64,000 nt of DNA from Cricetomys ansorgei (taxonomy: Eukaryota > Chordata > Mammalia > Rodentia > Nesomyidae): positions 1,524,501 through 1,588,500 of the forward strand of contig JAMJFZ010002500.1 of assembly GCA_026225945.1 (NCBI GenBank), read 5' to 3'. Shown here piece by piece: positions 47,662 through 60,563 of this stretch. The notes beneath the pieces are model-generated. The model saw only the letters and a list, made by a program, of their open reading frames with translations, had not been told where the DNA came from and made no database searches. The position numbers and the translations under genes were made by a program. Position 1 is the stretch's first letter; each line of letters starts with the position of its first letter.

Positions 47662-47814
47662 CACCAGTTATCATGGATATGAATGCCTGCTGGGGATTAA
47701 AATTCATTTTCCCTGTTGTCTTTTTGGTCCATAACACATGCCTCTCAGAAGCCAGGGTTCTGTTCTTTTCTATTTCCACTAGCGCAGCCACAAAGAAGCG
47801 AGAGTCTCATGTAT

Positions 47815-47930
47815 GGCTGCACCTTAGAATCACTGAATCACATACTAGGCCAGTTAAATACAGTATTTCTAGAGTCAAGACCCAAATATTCAGGTTTTTA
47901 AAAGATCTCCAAGTAATTGCAATGTTCAAA
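47815..47930. mobile_element. MER5-like relic, partial
   Basis: tgcaccttagaatcactg, caggtttttaaaagatctcc and aagtaattgcaatgttca resemble part of a MER5 element, lying just downstream of the pentraxin pseudogene. Confidence 0.45.
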
Positions 47931-49139
47931 TAGAGCTGGGAGCCATTGCGAGCAAATGAGCCAACTTTTTTTTTTCCTAAAAGACTTGCATGGTTCTAAA
48001 CATAGTGCTGCCAAGTTTCTCACTCCTTTACCTAGCGCATTTTATTGTGCTTTATTGTGTTGACTAACAAATACAGGACTACAGGAATATATTTTTTCTA
48101 GTGTTTGGTCCTACCACCAGGATGTGATGATTATAAATTAGAAGCATCTTTCCTAGCTTTAATCTTTTTCAGTTTGAAGATTCAAAACTCTTAAGACGTG
48201 TTTTATTGTTGTCTCTGTTTAATTTGTTCCACATCTTTCTTTGGATGACCAATTTGTATTGTGTGAAATTTCTGTTGTTTTCCCTTCTCTCTTATCATCA
48301 CACAGATTGCATCTATCTTTGGTCTTCTCGTATTTTGATACGTCTTCCCTCAAATTCTCCTCTGCGTTGTGGATTTTTCTTTATGCCTATTGAAGCACTA
48401 TCTCTGATGGTGTTTAAGATTCTGCAGTGTCTTTTGGAGTTGTCTTGAATTCTTTTTTTAAAAGATTTTTTTCAGGTCTCATCTTTCATCAAGTCTTTTT
48501 TTCCCCTTTAATTTGGTTAAAAAAGTTGGTGCATGCAGTTCCTGTGTAATGTTTTCTAAATTTTCATGTGACTGATTCTTTCTGAAAAAAAAATATTTGT
48601 AATTGTTTGACTTTTTGCCAAGTTCCATTCTGCATCCGTTTTCACAACAGCAGTGGGGTTCCCAGATGTTTGTGTGGCTGGGAGGGTGTCTGAGACAAAA
48701 CAGGAAAAAAACAAAACACAACACAACAACAGCAACAAAAAAGGATGTCTCTCAGAGTCTTAGAGGCCTTTGCCTGAACCGGCTGCTCCACCATTGAGAG
48801 GTTCTCCACCAGCAAGTAGCTGGGGACAGGCTTGAGCAGAACTTCAGACTTGTCAGAACAGGGCCTTCCTGACTGGAAGAGTTTCCTTTTGGAGTCAAAG
48901 CAGGTTTCCCACTCTAAATGGTACAAAGTTCTCCAGGAGGTGAAGCAGGCTCGCCTCAAAACAACCCCATGCTTGGAATCTTTGACCTTTGACTTGTTGG
49001 TTTTAGGGACTGAAAGACAGCATTAGCTCCAGACCTCTCTAGATGGTTCTCTTTTAGGATCTAATAAGAACTATTAAAGGTCTGCCCATTTTTAGTTTTT
49101 TAAAGCCTTCCTTGGGGAAAAAAGATCTCAGGGTGCTTT

Positions 49140-49290
49140 CCCTGGCTCTGACTCTTAACATCTACACCCCCTTAGGCAAGTGACACAGATACTGCATCCT
49201 CTAGGTCTCCTCATCTTTTGAATGGAGGTGGTACAGGGCCCACTTCATCAGTACTAGCTAGTGCTCAAAGCGTATTATGTCTGATTTACT
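49140..49290 (+). mobile_element. MIR SINE relic
   Basis: ctctgactcttaacatct, cttaggcaagtgacaca and ctcctcatcttttgaatgg fit the MIR core. Confidence 0.5.
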
Positions 49291-50129
49291 ATTGCTAAGA
49301 GCAAAACTCAAGAGCAATTAAATTTAACAATGTTTAATTGAGCAAAGAATAATTTGCAAGTTGGACAGTTCTCAGCTTTCTGGGAGACTGTAGTCTGTAA
49401 CCTGGCAGACAGCATGGAGACAAAACATAATCGAATAAAAATAGCTCAGACCAGCACAGCTCTGCATTTGCCCTCCCTGAGTTTGACTGAACAATTGGCC
49501 ACCTGTAATTGACTGATTGGTTGAGGCTTACCTATTTGTTACAAACACATATGAATGGCTTTATCAGTATTGTCTTTGCCCAGAGTAAGTAAGATCAGTC
49601 TTCTAGTGAGAACCCTGCAAAAGTTTCCTGTTACCCTGCTATAAATCCCCAAACACCAGCCCCAAGGTCCCTGGTTTCTTACCCTTCCCTCCCTCCATTA
49701 CTGCTTTACCACCTGTCTTTAAAGTCCAGCCTCTTACTGTTTCAGATGATTATTTCTTTTCCCACAAATGTATACTGGTATCAGATAAGAACTAGGCTTA
49801 GGTGTTTGGAATAAGTAGCAACACCATGGAAACAGGAACAGCTTCCTGCTCCCAGTCACCAGGAACTTATATTACAGTTACTCTAAATTTGCTTGATTGG
49901 TTGTCACGGTAGTCAGCAGTCGTTGGCATTTGCTCTGCTCCATGCCTCAAACATTCTTTCCTTGGATTCTGGCCGGATTGTTAGATTCTCGCCATCATTC
50001 TGTCTCAGCTCTGACTCCTCTGCTTAGAAAGGACCTTTCCCAGTCATTTTCATGACCTGTTACTGTTTTCTAAGCAAATATCATTATCTGAAAAATTTTC
50101 ATTGTTGTTTCTTTATGGTTTGATTACTC

Positions 50130-50245
50130 TACTAGAGCAAATTCCGTGAGAGCGGAGACATTCCCAGCTGTAGTCCCAGTTTCTAGAATGGCATGGGCTC
50201 ATAGTATGTTCTCGATAAATATTTGATGAATTAATTAATTCCAGA
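50130..50245 (+). mobile_element. L2/MIR 3'-end relic
   Basis: gcaaattccgtgagagcgg followed by agtatgttctcgataaat and atttgatgaattaattaatt is the usual tail of L2/MIR elements. Confidence 0.5.
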
Positions 50246-50674
50246 GAAGCAGCAAAGAAATGCTTCGGGCCTTGCTGAGGATTGGGCAAGATGTGATGAG
50301 GTCATAACTCTGCTCACACAATGGCTTGTATTAATGTATGGGAGTTTGTGCCTCAGAGAGAGGGAATGAGCAGACAGAGGCCATTCAGTGTCACCCTTCT
50401 GGGAAGAAAGCAGGGAGGGATTAGGACATTAAAAGACAAAGATTATTAAGAACACATGAGATAGTCAGTTCAGGGGATTCAGTAGCCTCAGGACTTGTGG
50501 GACAACTGTAGACCACTGCACAATCTTTGGCATTTTTGAATAGACAGATATATTCCAAATGGTGATCTCCATAAAAAGCATTGTGCATCTCAGTAAATAC
50601 TCCCCAAGGCTATGGAAAATGAACTTCTTATTGTGCAGACAGACCCTGCTCTCATTTTAAAATGCCATCTACTT

Positions 50675-50890
50675 TTTTTTTGAGATAGGTTCACATATCA
50701 GACAGGTATTTGCTAAGTAGACCAGAGATCCCCTGAGATCTGACAGCGTGTTCCTGCCTATCCAATGTGGGGAACACAAATGGGTGCCACCGTACCTCTT
50801 CTTTTAACATGGGTCCTGCAGACTTGAATCCAGGTCTTCATGCTTATAAGAAAGGTACTTTACTGACTGAGCTTTCGACCCAGCTCCCAC
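50675..50890 (-). mobile_element. Composite rodent SINE, diverged
   Basis: ttttttttgagataggttca ... gacttgaatccaggtcttca, tactgactgagctttcgacc, same layout as 31755-32042. Confidence 0.5.
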
Positions 50891-51239
50891 AATGACCTTC
50901 TCCAGAGTAGAGAGATTTCTCCCAATTCTTGTGTGTGTATGAAAGATGGGCTGATTTACTGGTCTTCAGCTTTTTCTAGGATTCTTAATGTAATGTTTTT
51001 AAATCAAAGTGTAAACATATATATTGAAAAATGCATGAATCATGAGTATGTAGATTCATGTTTTCCAAACAACCTTGCTTGCTTGTAAAACTATTACTCA
51101 GTTCCAGCGATTCCAGAATTTTCCCACTTCTGTCCCAGACACAGTTTCTTCAGCCAAATGACTGTCATTTGGTAGTAGTAGTCATTACATTAATTTCTAA
51201 CTTGATAGATTGTTCTTTTTAAAAACCTTTTATAAAATA

Positions 51240-51468
51240 CTAAAGATCTGTTTATTTTTATTCATGTGTATATGTGTATGTCTATATGAGTTTTTGTGTA
51301 TCACACATGTACAGATGCCCTCAGAGGCCAGAAGAGGGTGTCAGATCCCCTGGAACTAGAGTAATAGAAAGTTGTGAGAGACCTGATGAGTGCTGGAGAC
51401 CAAACAAAGGCCTCTACAAGAGCAGTAAACAATTTTAACTGTTGAGTCTTCTTCCTAGCTCCCAACAT
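51240..51468 (-). mobile_element. B3 SINE
   Basis: gccctcagaggccagaagag, gtgtcagatcccctggaac and gttgagtcttcttcctagc in antisense. Confidence 0.75.
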
Positions 51469-51879
51469 TTTTTTTATGAACTACTTAGGAGTAAGTTGCT
51501 GGCATGGTGCCCTATCACATCCAAATACTTAATGCAAAAACAAGACAACCAACCAAAGAAGAAATCAAATCACCTTCTTTATAACAAAGAACCACCCAAA
51601 ACAGAAAATTAATACTGACACAGGACTATTATGGAATCCATTCAAATCTCACAGGTGTCTCGATCCTGTCTGCTGCAGGCAGTTGCCACATTTCTTGAGC
51701 ATCCTTTGGGATTTGGGACCTTTCCTTATTCTTTCTATTATTTCCACCTTTTTCTTTTGGTTCTTAAATGAACCTTTAAAGAAAGTCAACATGCGCATCA
51801 TAGTAACAAAACACAAGCAGGAACCCAGTCAGGAGCATTTCCTTTAGCCATGTAACTGTGCCAGTTACAGCTGTCCATC

Positions 51880-52350
51880 AGAACCCTCCTCAGTTGGGTT
51901 TATCTAATGTCTTCTAGTGATTAGACTCAGGTTATGAGTTTTTGGCAGAAATACCACCGAATTGATACCATACTCTTACTGCAAGTTATCAAGAGAGACA
52001 CAATTTTGATTTGTCCCTTTATTTGATGTTTCGACTATAGCAATTTCATCAATTTCACTCCATTTAAAGTTACTCTTTTCTTTGCAAGTAGCAAAAGTAT
52101 TAGGAGATTCTTCAAGACTGTCAAACTTCACACACTAGATTTAGCATCTATCAATGTTTCTCGGTTGCATTAATTGTGACTATGATAGTTTATCAAATGG
52201 TGATTTTATAATTCTACCAATCCTCTACTATAATAATGACATTTTACTGTAAAATAAAAGCCCCCTCACCTCCTAAGTTATTCATCCATTTACTTGCATC
52301 AGGATAAACTGGTAGAGATCAGTTTTGCTTTCATTCTATTCTGTAGGACC
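51880..52350 (+). mobile_element. Ancient L1M 3'-UTR relic
   Basis: ctagtgattagactcaggtt, atgagtttttggcagaaata, ccaatcctctactataataa and tggtgattttataattctac follow L1M 3'-end blocks. Confidence 0.5.
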
Positions 52351-54592
52351 TTTACTTGAATGAAAAAGGTAATTGTGTGTATCAATTTCTAGTTAAAAAT
52401 TTGTGGTTAAGAGAGATGTCTGCTTGTTTCTGAAAGTATTTGTACATTCAGACTTTCAAGCAGGCATTCCTGAGGATTGCTGTCTCAGGTAGTTTGATTA
52501 ACTCTTTTTGTGTAAGCACATATTCTTTGGAGACCACCACCAACATCAATAGGACATACGTGCCTTGCTGTGGAGACAAGATCCCCTGTTCTGGCTCATT
52601 ATCCTCTGGGTAAGTTTGGCAGCAAAATTATATATCCCAGGGTGGAGAGCTTCTGGTGTTAGAATAAAGGCTCAAACATTTTCTAGGGCCTTCATTCCCC
52701 AAACAAGTAGTCTTGTCCTGTCAGGACTCCCTATCCAGGTAATGACTCAGACTCAAGTACTTTTGGTTCCCAGGGAATGTCTTCCTGTCTTGTGATTAAT
52801 TCTTCCATAGCCTGAGATAAAGGGAAGAGAGTGAAGCGAATACTTAGTGGCTGGCAGGACCACGTGCTCCTTGCAACCAATACTTTACCCTAGTTAGCAA
52901 AGCCCTGAAGGGCCAGGTTGGTACTGATGATGGGATGGTAGGCTGTTTCCTCGGCAAACCACTGTGATGGATGATAAAAATAACAAGAGGAAACCAGGAA
53001 GGGTCCTAGGAGCTTCCCAACCTGTCCGTCCTGCTGCCCTATCTACTTGCTTCCCTCACCGCTGTTTTCTGAAACCATCCTCACGTCTCTTCCTGGAAAA
53101 GGTCAGATTTCCAGGCAGGCCTTTCTGAAGACCACATCTTACCTCTCCTCTTCTAAGTACGTTTTCTCTTTTGTACTGAGATCTAACAATCCCTCTTTGA
53201 CCCTCTTAGCTCTTCTAGAACTTAGAACTCCCATTAGTTTGTCCTGTTCTATAAAACTGGGAATCTTTCAAGTAAGAAACCTAAAAGAGGAGTCGCAATA
53301 TCAGTGTGAAAGATGGGATATCGCAAAGGCCACAGGAGAAATACACTGGAGGAGCATGCCGTACACCTGAAGGGAAACTTCACATTATAAACTCCAATCC
53401 TCTCAAGGAAGTCAGTAATCAGTAAAGTAATATATAAGTTTATCATAATTAGCATAAAATGTCCAGCTTATTTTAATAAGATTATGTACTTAGTCATTAA
53501 GAATAAATATCTGATAAATGTCAAAATAAAAAAAATAGTAAGAGGAATTATTTTTAGTAGAACTTAATATATCTAAAGCCTTTTGAACCAAATGGATGTA
53601 GTATCTGAATAAGGATTGACAATAGACTGTCAGCAAAACACAAATAAGAAATCAGAGACAGATCCAAGTATCTGTGGAATGGGGAAATTCATTTTGATGA
53701 AGGAAATGAAGATTCAGCCAATAATTGATACACCTAAAATGAAAAATCAGTCTTGCAAAGAATGCCAAGCTAAAACTTAATCTTTAAATAGGTATACACA
53801 AGACAGGAAAATACCAAAAAATTTAAAAGTTAAGATCGAATATGTAAAATCTCAGTGTCAACAGAGACTTTTCTAGGCAACACAGGTAACCAAGGATACA
53901 CGAAGGTTTTGCTGTGGGAAAAGTCAATATAGAGAATGCAAAGAAACCAAGTGGCAGAGTGGGAGAGTGTCCAGGGAGTCTTTGTGGTACTTGCATGCAT
54001 GCACATGTGAATCACTCAAAGAACTAATACCCTTAAAATACTAAAAATGCAGCTGGGGGGCGAGGAGAGTTTCCTGTTGTTTCATATCTTGTCAAGGCTT
54101 AAATTTCCTTTTCAGACACCATTGCCTGATGATATATGACAATTCGCTATATTGTTTCTGTTAGCACTTGAAGCTGTGGCTTGATCTAGGCAGAGAATGA
54201 GAACTTTAGTTCTTGGGTAAAATTGCTATTTATTGGAAATCACAGAGGAACCTCAAGAGGCAAACAGGACAAGAGAAGGCAGTGGGATGGGGAAAGGTCA
54301 CATGAGAGGTGAAAGCAGAGAGGATGCATGGGGTGAAAGGGCACAAGGTGGGAGGTGATGAAGGGGGCACAGACAGAAAAAAAATAAATTTTGTTGGGTG
54401 GGGGCCATAATAGAACCTAATTCTTTGTAACTAATAAAAAATGGTTATCAAAAAATACTAAAAGTGTTTATAAATACATGAGGAAGAGAAATGGCAGAAG
54501 CTTGTGTGGTGGGACAGTCACAGCAAATAAATGTCAGAAGGCCAGCGGACACCTGAGTGACACCCAATTTAACTTTTAATGCAAGAAATGCT
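52351..54592. other. Intergenic, nothing recognised
   Basis: No convincing frame. The 107-codon frame at 53047-53370 shows no domain. Confidence 0.5.
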
Positions 54593-54640
54593 GTCTATCT
54601 ATCATCTATCTATCTATCTATCTATCTGTCATCTATCTAT
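54593..54640. repeat. (TATC)n microsatellite
   Basis: About eleven TATC-type units with GTC and ATC interruptions, abutting the 3' edge of the inverted L1. Confidence 0.9.
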
Positions 54641-55590
54641 TTTTCTTCTTTTGTATAATACATCCTAAGTACCATCCTCCCCTCCCTCTACTCCTTTCTG
54701 CTCCCCCCATCTCCCCTTTCCCCCAGATCCACACCCTTTCCCCAGTTCCCCTCAGAAAAGAGCAGTACTCCCAGGATTACCACTCAACAGGGCATAAAAG
54801 ATAGAACAAACCCAGACATGAACTCCTACATAAAGGCTGGGCGAGGGAGTCCAGCTGGGGAAAGGATCCCCAAGGCAGGGCATGTGAAAGGGTCCAAGGG
54901 TCCCCTACAATCCTACTTGTAGGAGTTCTACAAGAACACCTGTCCATATATATATTTAGAGGACTAGACAGACTCTGTGTCTCTATGAATCAGTTGACTC
55001 CATGGGGCTTGTTCGCCTGGTGTCCTCTACCCCTCTGGTCCCCGCAATCTCACAATCTCTCTTCCCTCTCTTCTGCGGGGTTCTCTGAGTTCTGCCTGAT
55101 GTTTGGCCCTGAGTCTCTCTATCTGTTCCCATCAGCTGCCAGAGGAAGCCTCTCTGATGTAGATTGGATTAGGGATTGATCTACGAGCAGAAGAGGATAT
55201 CATTAGGAATCATCTCCAGGCTATCCAGTCTCTGGTTCCCGGCCATCCCTGCAGTGTCAGCCCACTTTCAGGGTGGGCTTCTGCACTTCAATTGTCCCAG
55301 CAGATCCTGCAGGCAGTATGGACACCTGATTTTTGATAAAGAAGCCAGAAATATACAATGGAAAAATGAAAACATCCTCAACAAATGGTGCTGGTCTAAT
55401 TGAATGACCACATGTAGAAGTATGCAAATAGATCCATATTTATCACTCTGCACAAAACTCAAGTCCAAGTGGATCAAAGACCTCAACATAAAACCAGACA
55501 CACTGAACCTGATAGAAGAGAAAGTGGGGAATAGGCTTGAACGCACTGGCACAGGAGGCAACTTCCTGAACAGAACACTGATAGTGCAGG
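54641..55590 (-). mobile_element. L1 insertion with inverted 5' segment (twin priming)
   Basis: 54641-55313 reads as an antisense L1 3' end (blocks gcctctctgatgtagattgg, ggattgatctacgagcag, atatcattaggaatcat, agcagatcctgcaggcag). At about 55314 it switches abruptly to sense-strand L1 ORF2 (55315-55590) encoding LIFDKEARNIQWKNEN, NKWCW, KLKSKWIKDLNIKP and LIEEKVG. A 3' segment in one orientation with an adjoining 5' segment inverted is the signature of twin priming. The ORF2 part is only a fragment. Confidence 0.75.
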
Positions 55591-56219
55591 CACAAAGTTC
55601 AACGACTGGTAGAGAAAAGCTGTTAACATCTAGCTCTCTCTAGGCTGTGGGGAAATACGTACTTTCATACATTTGTGCTGCGAGTATAAGTTTGTAGAGG
55701 GGTATAGGAATTTAAATTGACAGTATTTATTAAAATTTTGATATGCTCATGTTCTTTCTCCTAATTCTGCTTATAGAAATTTATTCTACAGCAATAAAAT
55801 CAGTCTATTAATTCATCAACAAGGAATTTTTAAATATGGCTAAATAAGCTAAATATTATGGAATATTGCGCAGCTATTATAAATAACAGGCTAGATCTAT
55901 AAGTACCATTCAAGAAATACAGATTAAAAGGAAGTCCCAGATTGGTATGGGTGGGATCGTTCTGTTTTGCAATAGAAGCACATGTTTATCTCTGTATGTA
56001 GTAGGCAGAAAAGCAGACAAATATATAAAATGTGGGTTTGTATACTGGCAAGATCGCTTGGGGAAGAGTCCATGTTTAAATAAGTAGCTAGAGGTCGGGA
56101 CTGTATTATTACTTTACTGCAAACTTTTAAAATTGCCTGGGACATGTCATTGTTACATGTAGAAATGATAGATTAGTTAAAATGTTTAAGGAAAGTATCT
56201 AGTGGGTGAGCTGTAAAAG

Positions 56220-56647
56220 TGTTGGGAGCCGAGTTGAAACGCCATTATAAGATGGCGCCGGTTTCCTGTTTCCGGGTTCTTAGTAAACAAGTAACAGCGC
56301 AGGCGCAAGTTGAGTAATCCTTGCCGCCTCCCCCTATGCTAATGAGGTTCTGGACATGCATCCAATCGTTGATGGCCACGTTGCTTGCCGCCTCCCCCTA
56401 TGCTAATGAGGTTCTGGACATGCATCCAATCGTTGATGGTCACGTTGCTTGCCGCCTCCCCCTATGCTAATGAGGTTCTGGACATGCATCCAATCGTTGA
56501 TGGTCACGTTGCCTATATAAGCAGGGTGCCTCACACATTCAGGGTCTTTCGCTCTCAACACTCAATCAAGCTACAGTCCTCAATAAAGCGTGAACCAGAA
56601 GAATCCTGTGTGCGGCATCTTCCTTGCAGGCGAGGCGGGCGTCCACA
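56220..56647 (+). mobile_element. Solo IAP-like LTR (copy 2) with expanded U3
   Basis: 428-bp relative of the LTR at 23986, starting tgttgggagccgag and ending gtccaca, with a perfect 6-bp target duplication taaaag (56214-56219 and 56648-56653). TATA is at 56514-56520 and AATAAA at 56582-56587. It is longer than copy 1 because a 64-bp U3 segment is present three times. No coding sequence adjoins it. Confidence 0.92.
56321..56512 (+). repeat. Three tandem 64-bp units in LTR U3
   Basis: Units 56321-56384, 56385-56448 and 56449-56512 are nearly identical. Each contains ttgccgcctccccctatg, gctaatgaggttctgg, a ccaat box and gatgg[c/t]cacg. The only difference I see is gatggccacg in unit 1 against gatggtcacg in units 2 and 3. 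They lie immediately upstream of the LTR TATA box, where enhancer duplications are typical. The LTR at 23986 has a single copy. Confidence 0.95.
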
Positions 56648-56815
56648 TAAAAGTAAGCTCTTGGCTGGTTCCTAGAAATGAATCACTCCCAGGATAACTG
56701 AGAAGTAGCATTCTGTGGATGACTTCCTTCTCTTCCCTTCCCCTCCTTCTCCTCCCCTCCCCCTTTGCTTCCCTCCTCTCCTTTTGCATATGTATACAGA
56801 CGAAGTATGCATGCA

Positions 56816-56816
<1 letters not shown>

Positions 56817-56872
<56 letters not shown>
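56817..56872. repeat. (GT)n(GA)n microsatellite
   Basis: About 12 GT units followed directly by about 16 GA units. Minus-strand frames of 92-113 codons across it are artefacts. Confidence 0.95.
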
Positions 56873-56876
<4 letters not shown>

Positions 56877-56965
56877 GTTTGCATGTGTGTGGCTTTCCAT
56901 GTGTAGGTAGATGCATACCATGTATGTACATATGCATTTGGAGGTACAAAGTTGAAGTCAAGAGT

Positions 56966-57312
56966 TTCTTCTGTTGCTGTCATAAAGCACTTTAAAGGGA
57001 AAGCATTTATTTTGGTTCATAGTTCAATGTAGAGTTCATCATAGCGGGAAGTCAAGGTAGCGGGGATTTAAGATAATTGGCTACAAGGCATCCACAGTCA
57101 AGAAGCAGAGTGATGAATGCTTGTATTCAGTTTTTTTTTTTCTTCCATTTTTGTACAGATTCAGAATCCCAGCCCATAGAAATGATGCCACCCTAGTGGG
57201 TGGGGCTTCCCATCTCAATTAGCCCAGCCAAGATAATCTTACATGGGCATTCCCAGAGTTCCACCTTCCAGGTGATTCTAGATCCTGTCAAGTTGATAAT
57301 TAACAGGAACCA
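56966..57312 (+). mobile_element. Rodent interspersed repeat, relative of the one at 47.2 kb
   Basis: ttcttctgttgctgtcataaa, gaaagcatttattttggttc, gagttcatcatagcggga, ccctagtgggtggggcttcc and cctgtcaagttgataatta follow the same family as 47234-47560. I do not give a family name. Confidence 0.6.
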
Positions 57313-57334
57313 TCATAGGTGTCTTCCTCAACAC

Positions 57335-57537
57335 CACTTTATTTTTGAGGCAGGGTCTCTTGTTCAGCCTGGAGCTGACTGATTCTAGCTAGTCTAGTGA
57401 GCCAGCAAGCTTTTGGGACTACCTGTCACTGTCCTCTAAGCACTGGGATTATAGGCCCCCATCAAGCTTTTCTGGACTTTTACGAGGTTCTGGATATCAG
57501 CAAGTGCTTTGTGCACTGAACCATGTCACCAGCCTTT
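57335..57537 (-). mobile_element. Composite rodent SINE, diverged
   Basis: tttttgaggcagggtctctt, cactgggattataggccccc and gaaccatgtcaccagcc. Confidence 0.5.
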
Positions 57538-60500
57538 TGCAGGTTTTTTTTTGAGACCATGCACAGGGACTTTGAAGTGGAAGAATACAATTCCATAGCT
57601 ATTATTCCAGGACAGGGGTAGATTCTCTAGACAATGGCATCTGTTTCTCACTCATCGGGTACTGGAGAGTGGGCCTTGGATCATGGCATATGATAGAGAC
57701 AGTATTTTGTCCCTGTGATCTTTTTAGTCAACCCAAGCCACCTTACAGATGAAAGGGGTCTCTGCCTTGGGTCTGAATTTCATGGAAGTACACCAAACTC
57801 CCATAACTCCAGTAACACCTGTTAATTGAGCTGCAAAGGAGCCTGGGAAATGGTCTGGGTTAGCATAATTCCAACAGAGATGGTAGGATGGAGAGTGAGG
57901 GAGCAATCACACGGTGGCTCACTGTAGGGTTTACTTTGTAATGGCTAATGTTTTCACATGAGTTTATACCTATGTCATATTTTAGTGAGACAGGATATTA
58001 ATATATACATTTCCCAATTTTAACTGACTCAGTGTGGTTGGTACCAGGCTCTCTTGGGTGGGAATCCCAGAAATCATAAAAGGGGGAAGAGGAGAAAGCC
58101 TGATGAGCAGGAACATTCATCCATTTCCCATCTATTTCTACTTCATGACTGAGGACTCAATGTGACCAGTTGCCTTGTGCCCTCACTGCCATGCTTTCCC
58201 CAGGATGATAAACCCTTGCTTCCTGAAACTGACTTGGTCAGTTATTTGTCACAGCAATGAGGAAAGCAGTGCCCTTTATAAAAGTAGAACAAATACCAAA
58301 CATCTAAAAAGATACCAAGTAAGTCAGGTGTGGTGGCGCATGGTAGCAGCCCCAGAGACTCTAGAGCTGAGGTGGGAGAATCATCTGATCGCTGGAGTTC
58401 AAGGCCAGCCAGCGGGGTGAAAGTCTTGCCCAGAGAGAAAGCGGTACGGATGAAAGGCTGCAGAATCAGAGATGCACTGTTGTACCTATATTCAGACTGG
58501 TACCTTGAAGAATGAAAAGAAGAGAACGAGTAAGGAAAACTGGTACAGATTTGGGTCTTGCTTACTGTTTAGTATGTTCAGTCCAATGGCTTGGGCAGAC
58601 CCTTCAAGCAGGACAGTGAAGAAATAACCAACATTCCTACTCCCATTATCTCCCCTATGTCTAACTCTAAAGGGAGATCTCATTGACTGGTCAGAATGGA
58701 AGATTGATTGTTTCTGGTGTACTGAATTACAAATTGTCATCTCTTGACTTCGTTCACAACACTGGACTGTAGAAGAGTCAGAATCTTGTGCTCTTTCTGC
58801 CTCTCATCCTCTCTCCCTTTCCCACCATCTCCTCTTCCTTTCACTTTCTCTTCCATCCTTCTCATACATCAGGCCAATGCAGTAAAAATCCTGCACCAGG
58901 GAATTCGAAGCAGAATTTGATATACACTTAAAATACTTACCTTTGTTTAATTTGTGTTATTTAATTAGAGTTTATTAATTATGCAGAGTAGTGCTGCTTC
59001 ATTATGGCATTTATATGTATATAAAATAATTTGATAGGATATATTCCCTTAATTACCCACTGCCTAATCCAGAATAGCCTTCTTCTGCTTTATGTTATCT
59101 TTTCTTAGAGTTGAAATACGAGAGAAAACCTGTGAAATCATACTCGTTCTTCACTATGAGTTTTAGATGTACTTTATCAGTATTTATATAAATATTGGTA
59201 AGTTACAAGTCCTAAAATACATTTTACATAGAATAGTTATAGAAATATAAAGAGGAAAAAGGTAAGATAAAAAATGAACACAAGAGAGTTCCAGTATTTT
59301 CTTGCTGACTGAATACAGGGCTGAGTTTGAGGGTGTACCAGGTGTAGCTATAGAGGGGAGCCATTTAGTGTCCTGATACTGCAGTTCTTAAATATTTGGC
59401 ACAAGCAGCTTTGAGTTTTCCTTGTGTACTGGGTCCTACTAATTGTGTAGCTCTTTCTGTTTGAACTTATCACCTTGTTCTTTGAGTTATGCTTACTCCC
59501 TTGGAAGATCGCCAACTAGACGGGTCATTTAAACAGCCTTAGTATGTCCTTCAAAGCCTTTTCTGTGAGTTTGTATCCACACACAGTTTCACAGTTCTCC
59601 CCATTTCCCTCTCCTATTTTAAACTTCAAAAACACAGGGTAATTTTCTAATCCCGAACATGCAGTCCGCCTCATGACTTCGCCGTTGCATTAGCATTTCT
59701 TGTAGTTAAATGCAAGTCATTTCGCAATTGGAAAACCCCATCTCTTGAAAACCGGTTTATGTGTCCATACTGGCAGAGTACTTCCTGGATTATAAATGCT
59801 TTGAGAGCCGAGAGCTCTGCAGTTAATTTCATTAATTAGTAATTTCTTTCCACAGCGTAGGACTCAGTTTCCTATATTGCATGTGTTCCATGAGTGTTTG
59901 CTGAACTAAAGACAGTGGACATTAGACCTCTTTTGTGCCGTGTTGTTTTGTTGGGAAGAAACACAACTAAATCAGCACAAGACAGAGCTGGGACACTACT
60001 TGCTCTCAGAGCTAGTTGGCTGAGAAGGAGGAATAGCAACGGCTCGATGCCCAAGAGTCTGGTGGGGATACAGCCATCTTTGCTTTGTTCTGTCTCTCTC
60101 TTCATCCGCTCAGTCCCGGTTCTTCTGTGTGCTTGGAAACCAGTAACTAACACTTTCAAAGTTCACATCTTCTTCAATTCAAATCAAAATTCAAATGACC
60201 TGGTCTGGTTCACGTAGGGCTGGGCGCCCACCCAGTGCCAACCATCAGTCACGTTTTTCACCTTCCCTGGGCTAGGTGTGTGACAAAGCACCGGAAAGAT
60301 GTAGAATTTTCCAGATAGAGGCATCTACAGCTAGATTCCTGGACAGCTTTTGATTTCTTTTCTTCTTGACTTTTCTCTCACATTCCATTTTCACAATTTA
60401 CTTTGAATTCGTGTCAAAATTACATGCTGTAAAATATTAATCATAACAATGTTTATTTTGTCTAGTTTGAATAGCACGAAATTACATTGTTGAATTTTGC

Positions 60501-60563
60501 AATTTTACTGTCATTATTGATTTCTTTAAAAAAATTATGAACATTTAAAACCCGAAACACCGT
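57538..60563. other. Intergenic, one SINE
   Basis: Other than the SINE at 58322 no repeat or gene is recognised. Overlapping frames on both strands at 59872-60217 (95 and 107 codons) have no known domain. Confidence 0.5.
58322..58445 (+). mobile_element. 7SL-derived SINE (B1-like)
   Basis: gtcaggtgtggtggcgcatg, gctgaggtgggagaatcatc and ggagttcaaggccagccag. Confidence 0.65.

Larger units (their letters stand above)
47931..50674. other. Intergenic with old repeat relics
   Basis: Apart from MIR and L2 relics, 49290-49680 may be an old LTR fragment (tttaattgagcaaagaataa), not assigned. No gene seen. Confidence 0.4.
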
